Positions 6,823-13,213 of a stretch of 13,213 nucleotides of DNA are shown piece after piece; position 1 is the first letter of the stretch, and every line of letters begins with the position of its first letter. Origin of the DNA: Thermoplasmata archaeon (GTDB lineage Archaea > Thermoplasmatota > Thermoplasmata > Thermoplasmatales > Thermoplasmataceae). The stretch is from the NCBI GenBank assembly GCA_021826795.1, contig JAKAYM010000040.1, positions 1 through 13,213 on the forward strand, given 5' to 3'. Position numbers and translations under genes: made by a program. The notes beneath the pieces are model-generated. The model saw nothing but the letters and a program-made list of their open reading frames with translations, was not told where the DNA came from and made no database searches.

Positions 6823-8286
6823 TTATTGTGCAGTCTGTGTATATTCTTTTTCTCTGGATATTTCTTCCATTGCTTTCCCCTTTGTTTCAGGAAGGCACAG
6901 CACAGTTATTATAATGCCTACTATGGAGAAAGCAATAAGTACGCTCATTAGTACAGACAGCCCACTCACTATTATGAATGCATCCACAAATGTACCTATA
7001 AATGCGCCTAATTTTCCTCCAGCAGCTGACATACCCGTTCCAAGTCCCCTGGTTGTTACAGGGAATACCTCTGAAGGATATACGAATGTTGTTACATTTG
7101 GTCCGAACATCATGAAGAAGTAACTTATTCCGTATACTACCAGAAACTCAGACACATATCCCGGAGTATCCAGAACAGGGAATGCTGCGAGAATCATGTA
7201 AGACACAGCCAGCATTGTGAACCCTATTATCTGTATAGGCTTTCTTCCGATTTTATCAAGTGTGAATGTTGCAAGCCAGTATCCAGGAAGCGCCGCTACC
7301 GTGAATATTAAAGCTGCATACTCTGTTGATTTTATCAGTCCTACCAGGCCGGTCTGGGTTATGATTGTGGCAAATATGTCATGGCTCATGATCGAGTTAC
7401 CATAAAATGCCCAGTCCATTAAAAACCAAGAACCCGCAGTGCCTATCAGGGTTATCAGAAATTTCCTATCGGTAAAAAGGGTATACCACGGTGCATTTAC
7501 CTTCTCTTTCTTCTTATCCATCTTGACATCAATGCCTGTGTAAGATTTCAGATTTGCAGCAGCTTCATCAGCACGACCTTTTGCCACGGTATATCGCGGT
7601 GGCTCAGGCATTTTTCTTCTGTAATAAATTACAATCGCAGCCGGTATGGCTCCAACGGCTAGAAGTATCTTCCAGGCATCTGCAAGAGGTATAATTTTTG
7701 TGTTTAGCAGAAATGCCAGTGCAAGCAGCGATGATACTACCAGACCTATGCTCTGCATGGAAAGTATGCTTCCTACATATTTACCTCTTGATTTTATATT
7801 TGAATACTCACTCATTATAACAGAAGACGTTGCATAATCTCCGCCAATTCCGATTCCAAGCAATAATCTCCAGAATATAAGTGCATCTACGCTTTTGAAC
7901 GATAAGAAAGCACTTCCCAATGCGCCTATAACAAGCAATACCAGTTCAAGTCCGTAAACTGCCTTTCTTCCAAGGTAATCAAGCAATCTTCCAAAGGTAA
8001 GCGCCCCGATAACAGCAGCTATTAATGATATTGATGATATCAATGCCGCATCTGTTGTGGTAATAACCCATCCAACCATTGGTAGTATTGCAACCACAGT
8101 TCCAATAATAAATAAATCGTAGGCATCTGTAAAAAATCCCATGCCTGCTGTCAGAAAAGTCTTGAAATGGAACTTTCCTGAAGCAGCATTATCCAGTGCT
8201 TGATTTATTGTATCTATATTTCCACTCTCTTTGTTATCCATATTTTCCAAATAAGTATCTATCCTATATGAATAAATATTATCCAT
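6823..8286 (-). CDS. MFS transporter of PHS (phosphate:H+ symporter) type
   Basis: This 487-residue, 12-helix major facilitator protein probably imports inorganic phosphate with protons. It resembles the PHS family (yeast Pho84, fungal PiPT). TM1 has GMGFFTDAYDLF (D54, D57), TM4 has GIGIGGDYATSS (D150), and TM7 has WFLMDWAFYGNS (D291); these match the three Asp positions used for phosphate and protons in PiPT. MFS loops are present (GRLLDYLGRK and LDKIGRKP), along with the sugar/phosphate-porter end PETKG (467-470). In the TM4 motif, the usual PL after GGDY is AT here, so a related organic anion or sugar remains possible. An N-terminal cytoplasmic tail of about 40 residues precedes TM1; an in-frame ATG at 8241 is an alternative start. 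It lies 34 nt downstream of the EamA gene on the same strand, with its own AT-rich TATA-like stretch (8312-8319). Confidence 0.85.
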   Translation of the reverse strand: MDNIYSYRIDTYLENMDNKESGNIDTINQALDNAASGKFHFKTFLTAGMGFFTDAYDLFIIGTVVAILPMVGWVITTTDAALISSISLIAAVIGALTFGRLLDYLGRKAVYGLELVLLVIGALGSAFLSFKSVDALIFWRLLLGIGIGGDYATSSVIMSEYSNIKSRGKYVGSILSMQSIGLVVSSLLALAFLLNTKIIPLADAWKILLAVGAIPAAIVIYYRRKMPEPPRYTVAKGRADEAAANLKSYTGIDVKMDKKKEKVNAPWYTLFTDRKFLITLIGTAGSWFLMDWAFYGNSIMSHDIFATIITQTGLVGLIKSTEYAALIFTVAALPGYWLATFTLDKIGRKPIQIIGFTMLAVSYMILAAFPVLDTPGYVSEFLVVYGISYFFMMFGPNVTTFVYPSEVFPVTTRGLGTGMSAAGGKLGAFIGTFVDAFIIVSGLSVLMSVLIAFSIVGIIITVLCLPETKGKAMEEISREKEYTQTAQ

Positions 8287-8303
8287 ATAAATTATATATG
8301 GAT
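8281..8303. repeat. Inverted repeat over the MFS start codon
   Basis: ATCCATATA and TATATGGAT are perfect 9-bp arms around 5 bases, spanning the first codons of the MFS gene (ATG 8286) and the bases just upstream. If the mRNA is leaderless, this covers the transcription start and could be an operator. The high AT content makes chance a serious alternative. Confidence 0.35.
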
Positions 8304-8311
8304 ATATAGGA

Positions 8312-8319
8312 AATATATT
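8312..8319 (-). promoter_or_regulatory. TATA-like box of the MFS gene
   Basis: AATATATT is centred about 29 nt upstream of ATG 8286, in the 34-nt gap after the EamA stop. It suggests separate transcription of the MFS gene, although read-through from EamA is also possible. Confidence 0.4.
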
Positions 8320-8320
8320 A

Positions 8321-9202
8321 TTATATATTAAATGAATTTTTTGTTTCTATGTATTTGTGAACAGTCTCCATTAACATTGCCAGAACTATTATCATTCCCC
8401 CGAGAATTATATATATTGTAGGTATTTCCCTGAGAATGAGTATCGAAGCAATTACAGCAAAAACAGGTTCACCCACATAAACTACACCTGCAGCTGTAGG
8501 TTCTATATACATTAAAGCCCTTGTATTTATCAGTATTGCAAAGAAACTCGCAAAAAGTGCAGTAAAAACTATTGTAAAAATAACTACAGGTTTAGACAGT
8601 CCCGAGGGTTCCCAGCTAAATGGAAGAAATATTGTGGAAAGCAAACCGACCATTAGAAGCTGATAAAAGGTAAAAACCATACTGTCCAGAAATTTTGTGT
8701 ATTTGAATACGTATGCCGTTTGAATAGCGTAGAAAATAGCACAAATAAACGTTAAAAGATCACCGAAAGCATCTACCGAACTAAATTTCAGGGAAGACAT
8801 TAAAATAAGGCCGATGAAACCAACTGAAACTGCTATCACATCTATCTTATTGAGTTTTATTTTAAGATAGAGTAGAGAAATTATGGGAAGCAGTACAACA
8901 TACATTCCGGTAATAAGCCCTGACTGCGATGATGTTGTATATTCTAAACCCACTGTCTGGGCATAATATGCAATGAATAAAATCACACCACCTATTATGC
9001 CAAGAACCAGATTCTTTTTTTCCATGAGCATTTTATTTTTTAAGATGATGGGAAGCATGAACGCAGCCGAAAGAAGAAATCTGAATGAAAGCAGCATTGT
9101 TGGAGTTATGTAATACAGTGATAATTTCATAATAGGAAATGTTGCACCCCATATGATCACAACAGAGATCAATAGCATAAAATAAAAGATTTTTCCCTTC
9201 AT
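8321..9202 (-). CDS. EamA / DMT-superfamily transporter
   Basis: This 293-residue membrane protein has ten predicted helices made of two EamA repeats, as in drug/metabolite exporters of the RhaT/YdcZ/RarD type. Repeat 1 opens with VIIWGATFPIMKLSL (about 16-30) and contains GLEYTTSSQSGLITG. Repeat 2 ends with IEPTAAGVVYVGEPVFAV (about 232-249), ahead of the last two helices. Length and layout are normal. The substrate cannot be read from the sequence; family members export amino acids, metabolites or toxic compounds. The ATG at 9202 lacks a Shine-Dalgarno. A strong TATA-like stretch (9244-9253) lies about 47 nt upstream, which would give a leader of about 20 nt, unlike the neighbouring genes. 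It sits 80 nt downstream of the geranylgeranyl reductase-like gene and 34 nt upstream of the MFS gene on the same strand. Confidence 0.85.
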   Translation of the reverse strand: MKGKIFYFMLLISVVIIWGATFPIMKLSLYYITPTMLLSFRFLLSAAFMLPIILKNKMLMEKKNLVLGIIGGVILFIAYYAQTVGLEYTTSSQSGLITGMYVVLLPIISLLYLKIKLNKIDVIAVSVGFIGLILMSSLKFSSVDAFGDLLTFICAIFYAIQTAYVFKYTKFLDSMVFTFYQLLMVGLLSTIFLPFSWEPSGLSKPVVIFTIVFTALFASFFAILINTRALMYIEPTAAGVVYVGEPVFAVIASILILREIPTIYIILGGMIIVLAMLMETVHKYIETKNSFNI

Positions 9203-9243
9203 TCAAAGTTCAGTATTTCATTACTAATTAAGTTAATCCTGAG

Positions 9244-9253
9244 TTATATATAA
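9244..9253 (-). promoter_or_regulatory. TATA-like box of the EamA gene
   Basis: The minus strand reads TTATATATAA between the GGR-like and EamA genes, about 47 nt from the EamA ATG. The expected start site near 9222 would give a short leader. A weaker AT stretch near 9225-9231 would instead fit a leaderless start. Confidence 0.35.
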
Positions 9254-9282
9254 ATGGATTATACCAGTTTACATTAATATTT

Positions 9283-10425
9283 TTAACCGCCGAAAAGGAA
9301 ATATTTTATCAGTCTGGGTTTTCTCATTAGAATTGAGAATACAACCCTTGCTGGATAATCTATATCACCCAGGGAATTTATTCTCCTTATTATATCCTCT
9401 GTATCTATTGTACTGTAAATTTTATTCAGCAATTCATCATTGGTGCTTATTCTTGCAAAGTATTTCTGGATAATAGAATCAATATAGAGTTCTCTCCCTA
9501 TCTCGTGTTTCCACAGTTTCTGGTATTCCATAAGTGATTTTTCTGAAAAATCCTCTCTTTCTAAGGCATGGTTAATTGCAGTATAGCCATTCTTGGCAGA
9601 TATTATTCCGGTGTATATCCCACCTCCTGATAGGGGTTTCACAATTCCTGCAGCATCTCCCAGCAGTATAGATCTGTTAGTATATGTTTTTTTCAGGTAG
9701 TTTATGGGTATGGGACCTGCATTGATTCCCAGTACCTGTGATCTTTCAAATTTACTGTTTATATTTTTGAAATATTTTATTGCAGTTACGTGATCAACTC
9801 CTACGCCTATTCTCGTTATTTCCCCAGATGGTACTGCCCATCCAAAAAAACCCTTGCTGTTTTCAGATCCTATAAAAACATTAACATCATCTTGGTCCTC
9901 CAGACGGAATGAAGAATCCACCTGGTATGTGGATATGAGTTTTTTAGGCCTTTCATAATCAAGTGCGTATCTTATTCTGCTGTTTGCACCATCTGCACCT
10001 ACAACTATATTTGCCTTTTCATATTTTATTTCACCGTTTTCACGGTATTTTACCTCGGTGTAATCTTCGTTTACCTTGGTGTCAAGAACCCTCGCATTTA
10101 TCCTGGTATCGGTTCCGGCACCGATAGCCATGGCAGATACATCTTTATCGAAATCATCTCTGTACATTACTATGGTTTTCTCTCCCTTGGATATATGTAT
10201 ACTTTTTCCATTGGGGAAAAATACATTGGCGCCGTGAACTTCATTGATCTTTGATTTTGATTTTACGTATTGAAATACTCTTTCTGATACAAGACCGGTG
10301 CATTCCACCGGCTTCCCTATTTCCCTATGTTCCTCTAACTGAAGTACACTGTATCCATTTTTAGATAGTAAATAGGCGAGATAGGACCCAGAAGGCCCAG
10401 CCCCTGAAATAATTACATCGTACAC
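9283..10425 (-). CDS. Geranylgeranyl reductase family FAD-dependent oxidoreductase
   Basis: Enzymes of this family hydrogenate the isoprenoid chains of archaeal ether lipids at the membrane using FAD. The 380-residue protein has the N-terminal dinucleotide-binding motif GAGPSGS (8-14), PVECTGL with a conserved Cys (C42), the GADGANSR motif (143-150), a GFFGWAVPSGE segment (192-202) and the second FAD motif GDAAGIVKPLSGGG (256-269). Length is near the usual 390-400. Archaea of this order carry several paralogues, so the exact substrate (digeranylgeranylglycerophospholipid, another prenyl chain or a quinone) is not determined. The start is GTG at 10425: no in-frame ATG lies close upstream, the GTG sits directly before the YDVIISGAG strand, and a TATAAAT-type box lies 25-26 nt upstream. 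It is divergent from the membrane protein at 10544. Confidence 0.85.
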   Translation of the reverse strand: MYDVIISGAGPSGSYLAYLLSKNGYSVLQLEEHREIGKPVECTGLVSERVFQYVKSKSKINEVHGANVFFPNGKSIHISKGEKTIVMYRDDFDKDVSAMAIGAGTDTRINARVLDTKVNEDYTEVKYRENGEIKYEKANIVVGADGANSRIRYALDYERPKKLISTYQVDSSFRLEDQDDVNVFIGSENSKGFFGWAVPSGEITRIGVGVDHVTAIKYFKNINSKFERSQVLGINAGPIPINYLKKTYTNRSILLGDAAGIVKPLSGGGIYTGIISAKNGYTAINHALEREDFSEKSLMEYQKLWKHEIGRELYIDSIIQKYFARISTNDELLNKIYSTIDTEDIIRRINSLGDIDYPARVVFSILMRKPRLIKYFLFGG

Positions 10426-10446
10426 TCTTATTGATATTAATTTAAT

Positions 10447-10454
10447 ATTTATAA
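10447..10454 (-). promoter_or_regulatory. TATA-like box of the GGR-family gene
   Basis: The minus strand reads TTATAAAT, centred 25-26 nt upstream of the GTG start at 10425. This supports the non-ATG start and leaderless translation. Confidence 0.55.
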
Positions 10455-10513
10455 CCTTACAAAACGGTTTTGCCGTTATTTACTATTCCAGTTATAATTG
10501 CACCAATGGAATA

Positions 10514-10521
10514 TTTTTATA
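10514..10521 (+). promoter_or_regulatory. TATA-like box of the 10544 gene
   Basis: TTTTTATA is centred 26-27 nt upstream of ATG 10544, consistent with a leaderless transcript. It lies 60 nt from the divergent GGR-family promoter. Confidence 0.5.
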
Positions 10522-10543
10522 GCATGATTAACTACAAATAATA

Positions 10544-11263
10544 ATGAAAATAAGAGAATTTTTGACAAGGTATAACAGGCTGTTTATACCGCTAATAGCC
10601 ATACTCTATGCGCTTCTGGTATTTTCTTTGTCATTATATTACGTTTATTTACCTCTATTGATGTTTATAATCCTGATATTTACAATACCGATTGTAATGT
10701 TCTTGCTTATGCATTTCCTGGGCATGTACAAATTCAAGCCAAGACTGTTCGGTGGCATAGTAATATTGTTAGTTGTTCTCATCATAGTAGGAGGAATGTA
10801 TTCTACATATTTCTATGATTTAAATGGAAAGGAAAGCAAGGATATTAACGGGACATCAATAAACGTTGATATTTCTCCATTCTCTGGTGTTGATAAGAAT
10901 TATAATTTTACTATAATTACTGATTATAGAGGTTCTCTGAATAATTCTTACCTTTATATATATTCAGGAGGAACTTATTCACAGAACATCAGCTATAATC
11001 AGCTCAATCATACAGAAAAAAATGGTATAACCACAATGTACTACGATACAAAACTGCCATCTGGGCTTTATGATACAAATTACTCAATCAGCGGCAATAT
11101 TACAGTTACCATGGCAGGTCCGGTGAATGTTAACAGGGTAACATTCTATGAATTCTATGTATTTGCACTAGCAGATAGATATATAGCTTCCATAGGGGTA
11201 CTGTATGCAATAGGTATAACAGTAGCTTATTTTCTAAGTAAGAAAGGTATTACCAGATCTTAA
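10544..11263 (+). CDS. Membrane protein with sequon-rich external domain
   Basis: I do not recognise this 239-residue protein. It has two or three N-terminal membrane segments (about 13-58 and 69-88), a polar domain (about 89-205) and one C-terminal membrane segment (about 212-232). The polar domain carries seven N-glycosylation sequons: N102, N121, N133, N148, N155, N179 and N185, all N-x-S/T without Pro. This implies that the domain faces outside and is probably heavily glycosylated, as expected for surface proteins of cell-wall-less acidophiles. The domain is rich in Tyr, Asn, Ser and Thr, looks beta-rich, and has no Cys. The start has a TATA-like box 26-27 nt upstream. The downstream PhoU-domain gene begins 57 nt later with its own promoter-like box, so no functional link is implied. 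Function is unknown. Confidence 0.75.
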   Translation: MKIREFLTRYNRLFIPLIAILYALLVFSLSLYYVYLPLLMFIILIFTIPIVMFLLMHFLGMYKFKPRLFGGIVILLVVLIIVGGMYSTYFYDLNGKESKDINGTSINVDISPFSGVDKNYNFTIITDYRGSLNNSYLYIYSGGTYSQNISYNQLNHTEKNGITTMYYDTKLPSGLYDTNYSISGNITVTMAGPVNVNRVTFYEFYVFALADRYIASIGVLYAIGITVAYFLSKKGITRS

Positions 11264-11290
11264 ATATATATTTTCAAATTTAATAGATAT

Positions 11291-11299
11291 TTATATATA
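11291..11299 (+). promoter_or_regulatory. TATA-like box of the AbrB-PhoU gene
   Basis: TTATATATA is centred 26 nt upstream of ATG 11321, again fitting a leaderless transcript. A second AT stretch immediately before the ATG is too close to be the TATA box. Confidence 0.55.
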
Positions 11300-11320
11300 G
11301 TTATTAATTATTATATATAC

Positions 11321-12289
11321 ATGCAATCGGTAAGAAAGTTACAGCTTACGGGAGGATCAACTTATATAGTATCATTGCCATCAAAATGGGTAAAAAGCAA
11401 TAATTTACAGCAGAGCAGCGAGGTAAAAATAGAGGAGTCAAGGAACAGACTTATACTGTACGGAAGTGGAAATGTTAAAACAGACGTTGAAAAGCATTTG
11501 ATTCTGAATTCCAAAATGGATTCAAAAAGCATCCAGAGAGCATTGATTTCCCTGTACATATCGGGATACGATACACTTGCCATAACAAGTTCCTTTTATA
11601 TCAGCGATGAAACCAGGGAAGCAATAAAAAAATTTTCAAAGCTTGTAATTGGTATAGAAATATTTGAAGAGGATTCTAAGAAAATAGTACTCCAGAATGT
11701 TCTTAACTCCAACTCATATCCCATATATAATTCAATAAAACGTATGTCCCTGAACGTTGAATCAATGATATATGATACAATAAAAGGAATAAATGATAAT
11801 GACACAGATCTTCTTAGAAATGTAGTTGAACGTGACGATGAGATAGATCGGTTCCAGTGGTATATATACAGAGAAGTCAAGGGAAAAAGTTGTGAAGATC
11901 CGAATAGCATATACTACCTTATCATATCCAGGATTCTGGAAAGAATGGCAGATCATGCTGTAAATATATGTCAGATCTGGATGAACAGGGAAGATGTAAA
12001 AATCCCCTATGAAAAAGTTGTGGACAATCTCAACTTTTCTCTGGATTTATTCAAAAAATCAATGTCACTGTTTTATTCAAAAAAATACAATGGGCTAAAT
12101 GATATAATATCGTTCAAGAGAACTATTATGAATCAGAAAAAGGAATTGCTGGATATGGGGAAAAATTCAGATATCGCAACTATTTCCTTTTCATCTGAAG
12201 AGATTTCAAGAATCGCGCTTTACTCAACTGATATAGCTGAACTTGCAATGGATATGATCCTCTCAATTCAAAATGAAGTGATGCTATAG
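11321..12289 (+). CDS. AbrB-PhoU fusion: phosphate uptake regulator-like protein
   Basis: This 322-residue cytoplasmic protein joins an N-terminal AbrB/MazE-like DNA-binding domain (about 1-48; VRKLQLTGGSTYIVSLPSKW) to a PhoU helical domain. PhoU repeats bind metal clusters through E/DxxxD-type helices. Here I see VVERDDEIDRFQW (168-180) and ILERMADHAVNI (205-216) in the first three-helix bundle, and a weaker second set in ISRIALYSTDIAEL (295-308). In bacteria PhoU restrains the phosphate-specific transporter. The archaeal AbrB-PhoU form probably regulates transcription of phosphate genes, but this is inferred. No pstSCAB or phoB/R genes lie nearby; a PHS-like transporter lies about 3 kb to the left. 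The ATG at 11321 has a TATA-like box 26 nt upstream. Its TAG stop overlaps the stop of convergent rpiA. Confidence 0.85.
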   Translation: MQSVRKLQLTGGSTYIVSLPSKWVKSNNLQQSSEVKIEESRNRLILYGSGNVKTDVEKHLILNSKMDSKSIQRALISLYISGYDTLAITSSFYISDETREAIKKFSKLVIGIEIFEEDSKKIVLQNVLNSNSYPIYNSIKRMSLNVESMIYDTIKGINDNDTDLLRNVVERDDEIDRFQWYIYREVKGKSCEDPNSIYYLIISRILERMADHAVNICQIWMNREDVKIPYEKVVDNLNFSLDLFKKSMSLFYSKKYNGLNDIISFKRTIMNQKKELLDMGKNSDIATISFSSEEISRIALYSTDIAELAMDMILSIQNEVML

Positions 12290-12952
12290 TTTTTTAAAAT
12301 TCATTATTCTGCAATTTTCTTCACTTCCAATAAATATTTTTGTGGCAATACCCCTGAATATGCCAACCTCCACAACGCCGGGTATCATTTTAATTCTGGG
12401 TTCCAGTTCCGGGTCTGTATATTCAAATTTACAGTCAAGTATGTAATTACCATTGTCACTCCTGAATTTTTTTCCCTCCCTGAAAGTGCCATTGCACCCC
12501 AGTTTTTCAATATTTTTTTTCGTAATATCTTCCATGAAGGGAAGTACCTCTACCGGCAGTGGGAAGTTATGAAGTCTTGATGAAAATTTAGAATGGTCGG
12601 CCATTATGTAAACATCATGGCTGTTATAGGCGACTATTTTTTCTCTTACCAGAGCACCTCCTCCACCTTTGACAAGATTTCCTGCATCATCGAATTCATC
12701 AGCCCCGTCAAAATCTATTTCGATGCCCTCTAAATTGTTAACTGTTCTTATTCCACAGGATCTGGCCAGTTCTTCTGTTCTAACCGAGGTAGGAACGCCT
12801 GTTATGTCTGAAATTTTTCCAGATTTTACCATTTCCCCGAGCCCCTCCAGAAAGTATTTCGTGGTAGAGCCTGTGCCGAGCCCGAGCTTCATGCCACTGT
12901 GCACGTATTTTAGAGCATCTGTTGCAGCAAGTTTTTTTTCATCTTCGTACAT
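12284..12952 (-). CDS. rpiA: Ribose-5-phosphate isomerase A
   Basis: RpiA interconverts ribose 5-phosphate and ribulose 5-phosphate in the cytoplasm, supplying ribose for nucleotides. The 222-residue length is normal. All landmark motifs are present: phosphate loop GLGTGSTT (24-31), IDFDGADEFD (D82, D85) and KGGGGALVREK (K95, E104), matching E. coli catalytic residues D81, D84, K94 and E103. The C-terminal EVGIF is also typical. In archaea lacking an oxidative pentose phosphate pathway it usually works with the ribulose monophosphate or non-oxidative route; that is general knowledge. The ATG at 12952 is preceded by an AT-rich TATA-like stretch at 12973-12986. Its stop codon lies within the last six bases of the convergent AbrB-PhoU gene. 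Confidence 0.95.
   Translation of the reverse strand: MYEDEKKLAATDALKYVHSGMKLGLGTGSTTKYFLEGLGEMVKSGKISDITGVPTSVRTEELARSCGIRTVNNLEGIEIDFDGADEFDDAGNLVKGGGGALVREKIVAYNSHDVYIMADHSKFSSRLHNFPLPVEVLPFMEDITKKNIEKLGCNGTFREGKKFRSDNGNYILDCKFEYTDPELEPRIKMIPGVVEVGIFRGIATKIFIGSEENCRIMNFKKL
12290..12295 (+). terminator. T-run after the AbrB-PhoU gene
   Basis: Six Ts follow directly after the TAG stop of the PhoU-domain gene, inside the last codons of rpiA. Archaeal polymerase can stop at such runs. There is no hairpin. Confidence 0.3.
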
Positions 12953-12972
12953 ATTGTAGTATAGCAGGTTGG

Positions 12973-12986
12973 TTAATTAATATTTA
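12973..12986 (-). promoter_or_regulatory. TATA-like region of rpiA
   Basis: An AT-only stretch holding TTAATTAA and AATATTTA lies 21-34 nt upstream of the rpiA ATG (12952), the right distance for a leaderless transcript. Which of the two is the TATA box is unclear. Confidence 0.4.
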
Positions 12987-13044
12987 TCGCACTTCAAGAG
13001 AATACTATGTATTAAGCACTGGAAGATAGACTGTATCAACTCTG

Positions 13045-13213
13045 TTAAAGTGCAGGGAATCCCAGCGCAACATCTATTATTATACCCAGAGCAAGCACTA
13101 CTGAAGCATATATATTATAATAAAAGGCCTTGCCAAAATTGCCTTTATAGGCAAGCATGAATGCAGTCAGCATGATAACCCCGTGAAATGTTGTTGTGAT
13201 ATAAGATAAAATG
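13045..13213 (-). CDS. Membrane protein, C-terminal end only (cut by window edge)
   Basis: The minus strand is open from the window edge (frame begins at 13212) to TAA at 13045-13047, giving 55 residues. They form two hydrophobic segments: ITTTFHGVIMLTAFMLAY, then a short basic loop (KGNFGKAFYYN), then VVLALGIIIDVALGFPAL at the C-terminus. This looks like the end of a polytopic membrane protein with its last two helices. I do not recognise the family. It lies upstream of rpiA on the same strand, with 92 nt between them, so co-transcription is possible, but rpiA has its own TATA-like stretch. Confidence 0.6.
   Translation of the reverse strand, partial: ILSYITTTFHGVIMLTAFMLAYKGNFGKAFYYNIYASVVLALGIIIDVALGFPAL

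Noticed and set aside
11362..11956. Antisense open frames within the AbrB-PhoU gene
   Set aside because: They overlap a well-supported coding sequence, have no family features and read as low-complexity translations of AT-rich antisense DNA.
1..13213. CRISPR arrays, tRNA or rRNA genes, toxin-antitoxin pairs, phage or defence modules
   Set aside because: I found no regularly spaced direct repeats, no tRNA-like T-arm with matching stems and no hallmark defence proteins. The AbrB-like domain at 11321 is fused to PhoU and is not an antitoxin.

Overview
The window is almost certainly from an archaeon of the order Thermoplasmatales (acidophilic Thermoplasmatota, of the Ferroplasma/Acidiplasma/Cuniculiplasma type). 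The evidence is an archaeosine-type tRNA-guanine transglycosylase, a geranylgeranyl-reductase-family flavoprotein of archaeal lipid type, an AbrB-PhoU fusion regulator, low G+C, and TATA-like boxes placed about 24-30 nt upstream of start codons with almost no Shine-Dalgarno sites, as in leaderless transcription. The genus cannot be fixed from this sequence alone.

Layout, left to right. (1) 1-313: 3' part of an IS630-type transposase, cut by the window edge. (2) 414-1664 (-): NRAMP-type metal transporter with altered metal-site motifs. (3) 1665-1996: gene-free divergent promoter region with a TTAGGT-GT-ACCTAA inverted repeat resembling DtxR/MntR-class operators. (4) 1997-3874 (+): tgtA, complete but lacking the three cysteines of the usual structural zinc site. 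(5) 3878-4509 (-): a decayed GNAT acetyltransferase gene, recognisable over its whole length but broken by frameshifts and nonsense codons. (6) 4688-5209 (+): MDP-1-like HAD phosphatase. (7) 5265-6819 (+): two unrecognised genes forming a small operon. (8) 6823-9202 (-): a PHS-like MFS transporter (probable phosphate:H+ symporter) and an EamA/DMT transporter upstream of it. (9) 9283-10425 (-): geranylgeranyl reductase family flavoprotein. (10) 10544-11263 (+): small membrane protein with a sequon-rich external domain. (11) 11321-12289 (+): AbrB-PhoU phosphate-signalling protein, whose stop codon overlaps that of convergent rpiA (12284-12952, -). (12) 13045-13213 (-): C-terminal end of an unrecognised membrane protein running off the window.

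How the genes work together: this is mostly an ordinary chromosomal housekeeping region (tRNA modification, pentose phosphate metabolism, lipid saturation, transport), with one mobile-element remnant and one dead gene. Two themes recur. One is metal homeostasis: the NRAMP gene with the DtxR-like palindrome. The other is phosphate: the PHS-like transporter and the PhoU-domain protein, about 3 kb apart. I see no CRISPR array, tRNA, rRNA, phage module or obvious defence system, and no convincing new multigene system. The best leads are the zinc-site loss in TgtA, the candidate metalloregulator operator, the atypical NRAMP site, the GNAT pseudogene, and the unassigned two-gene operon at 5265-6819.
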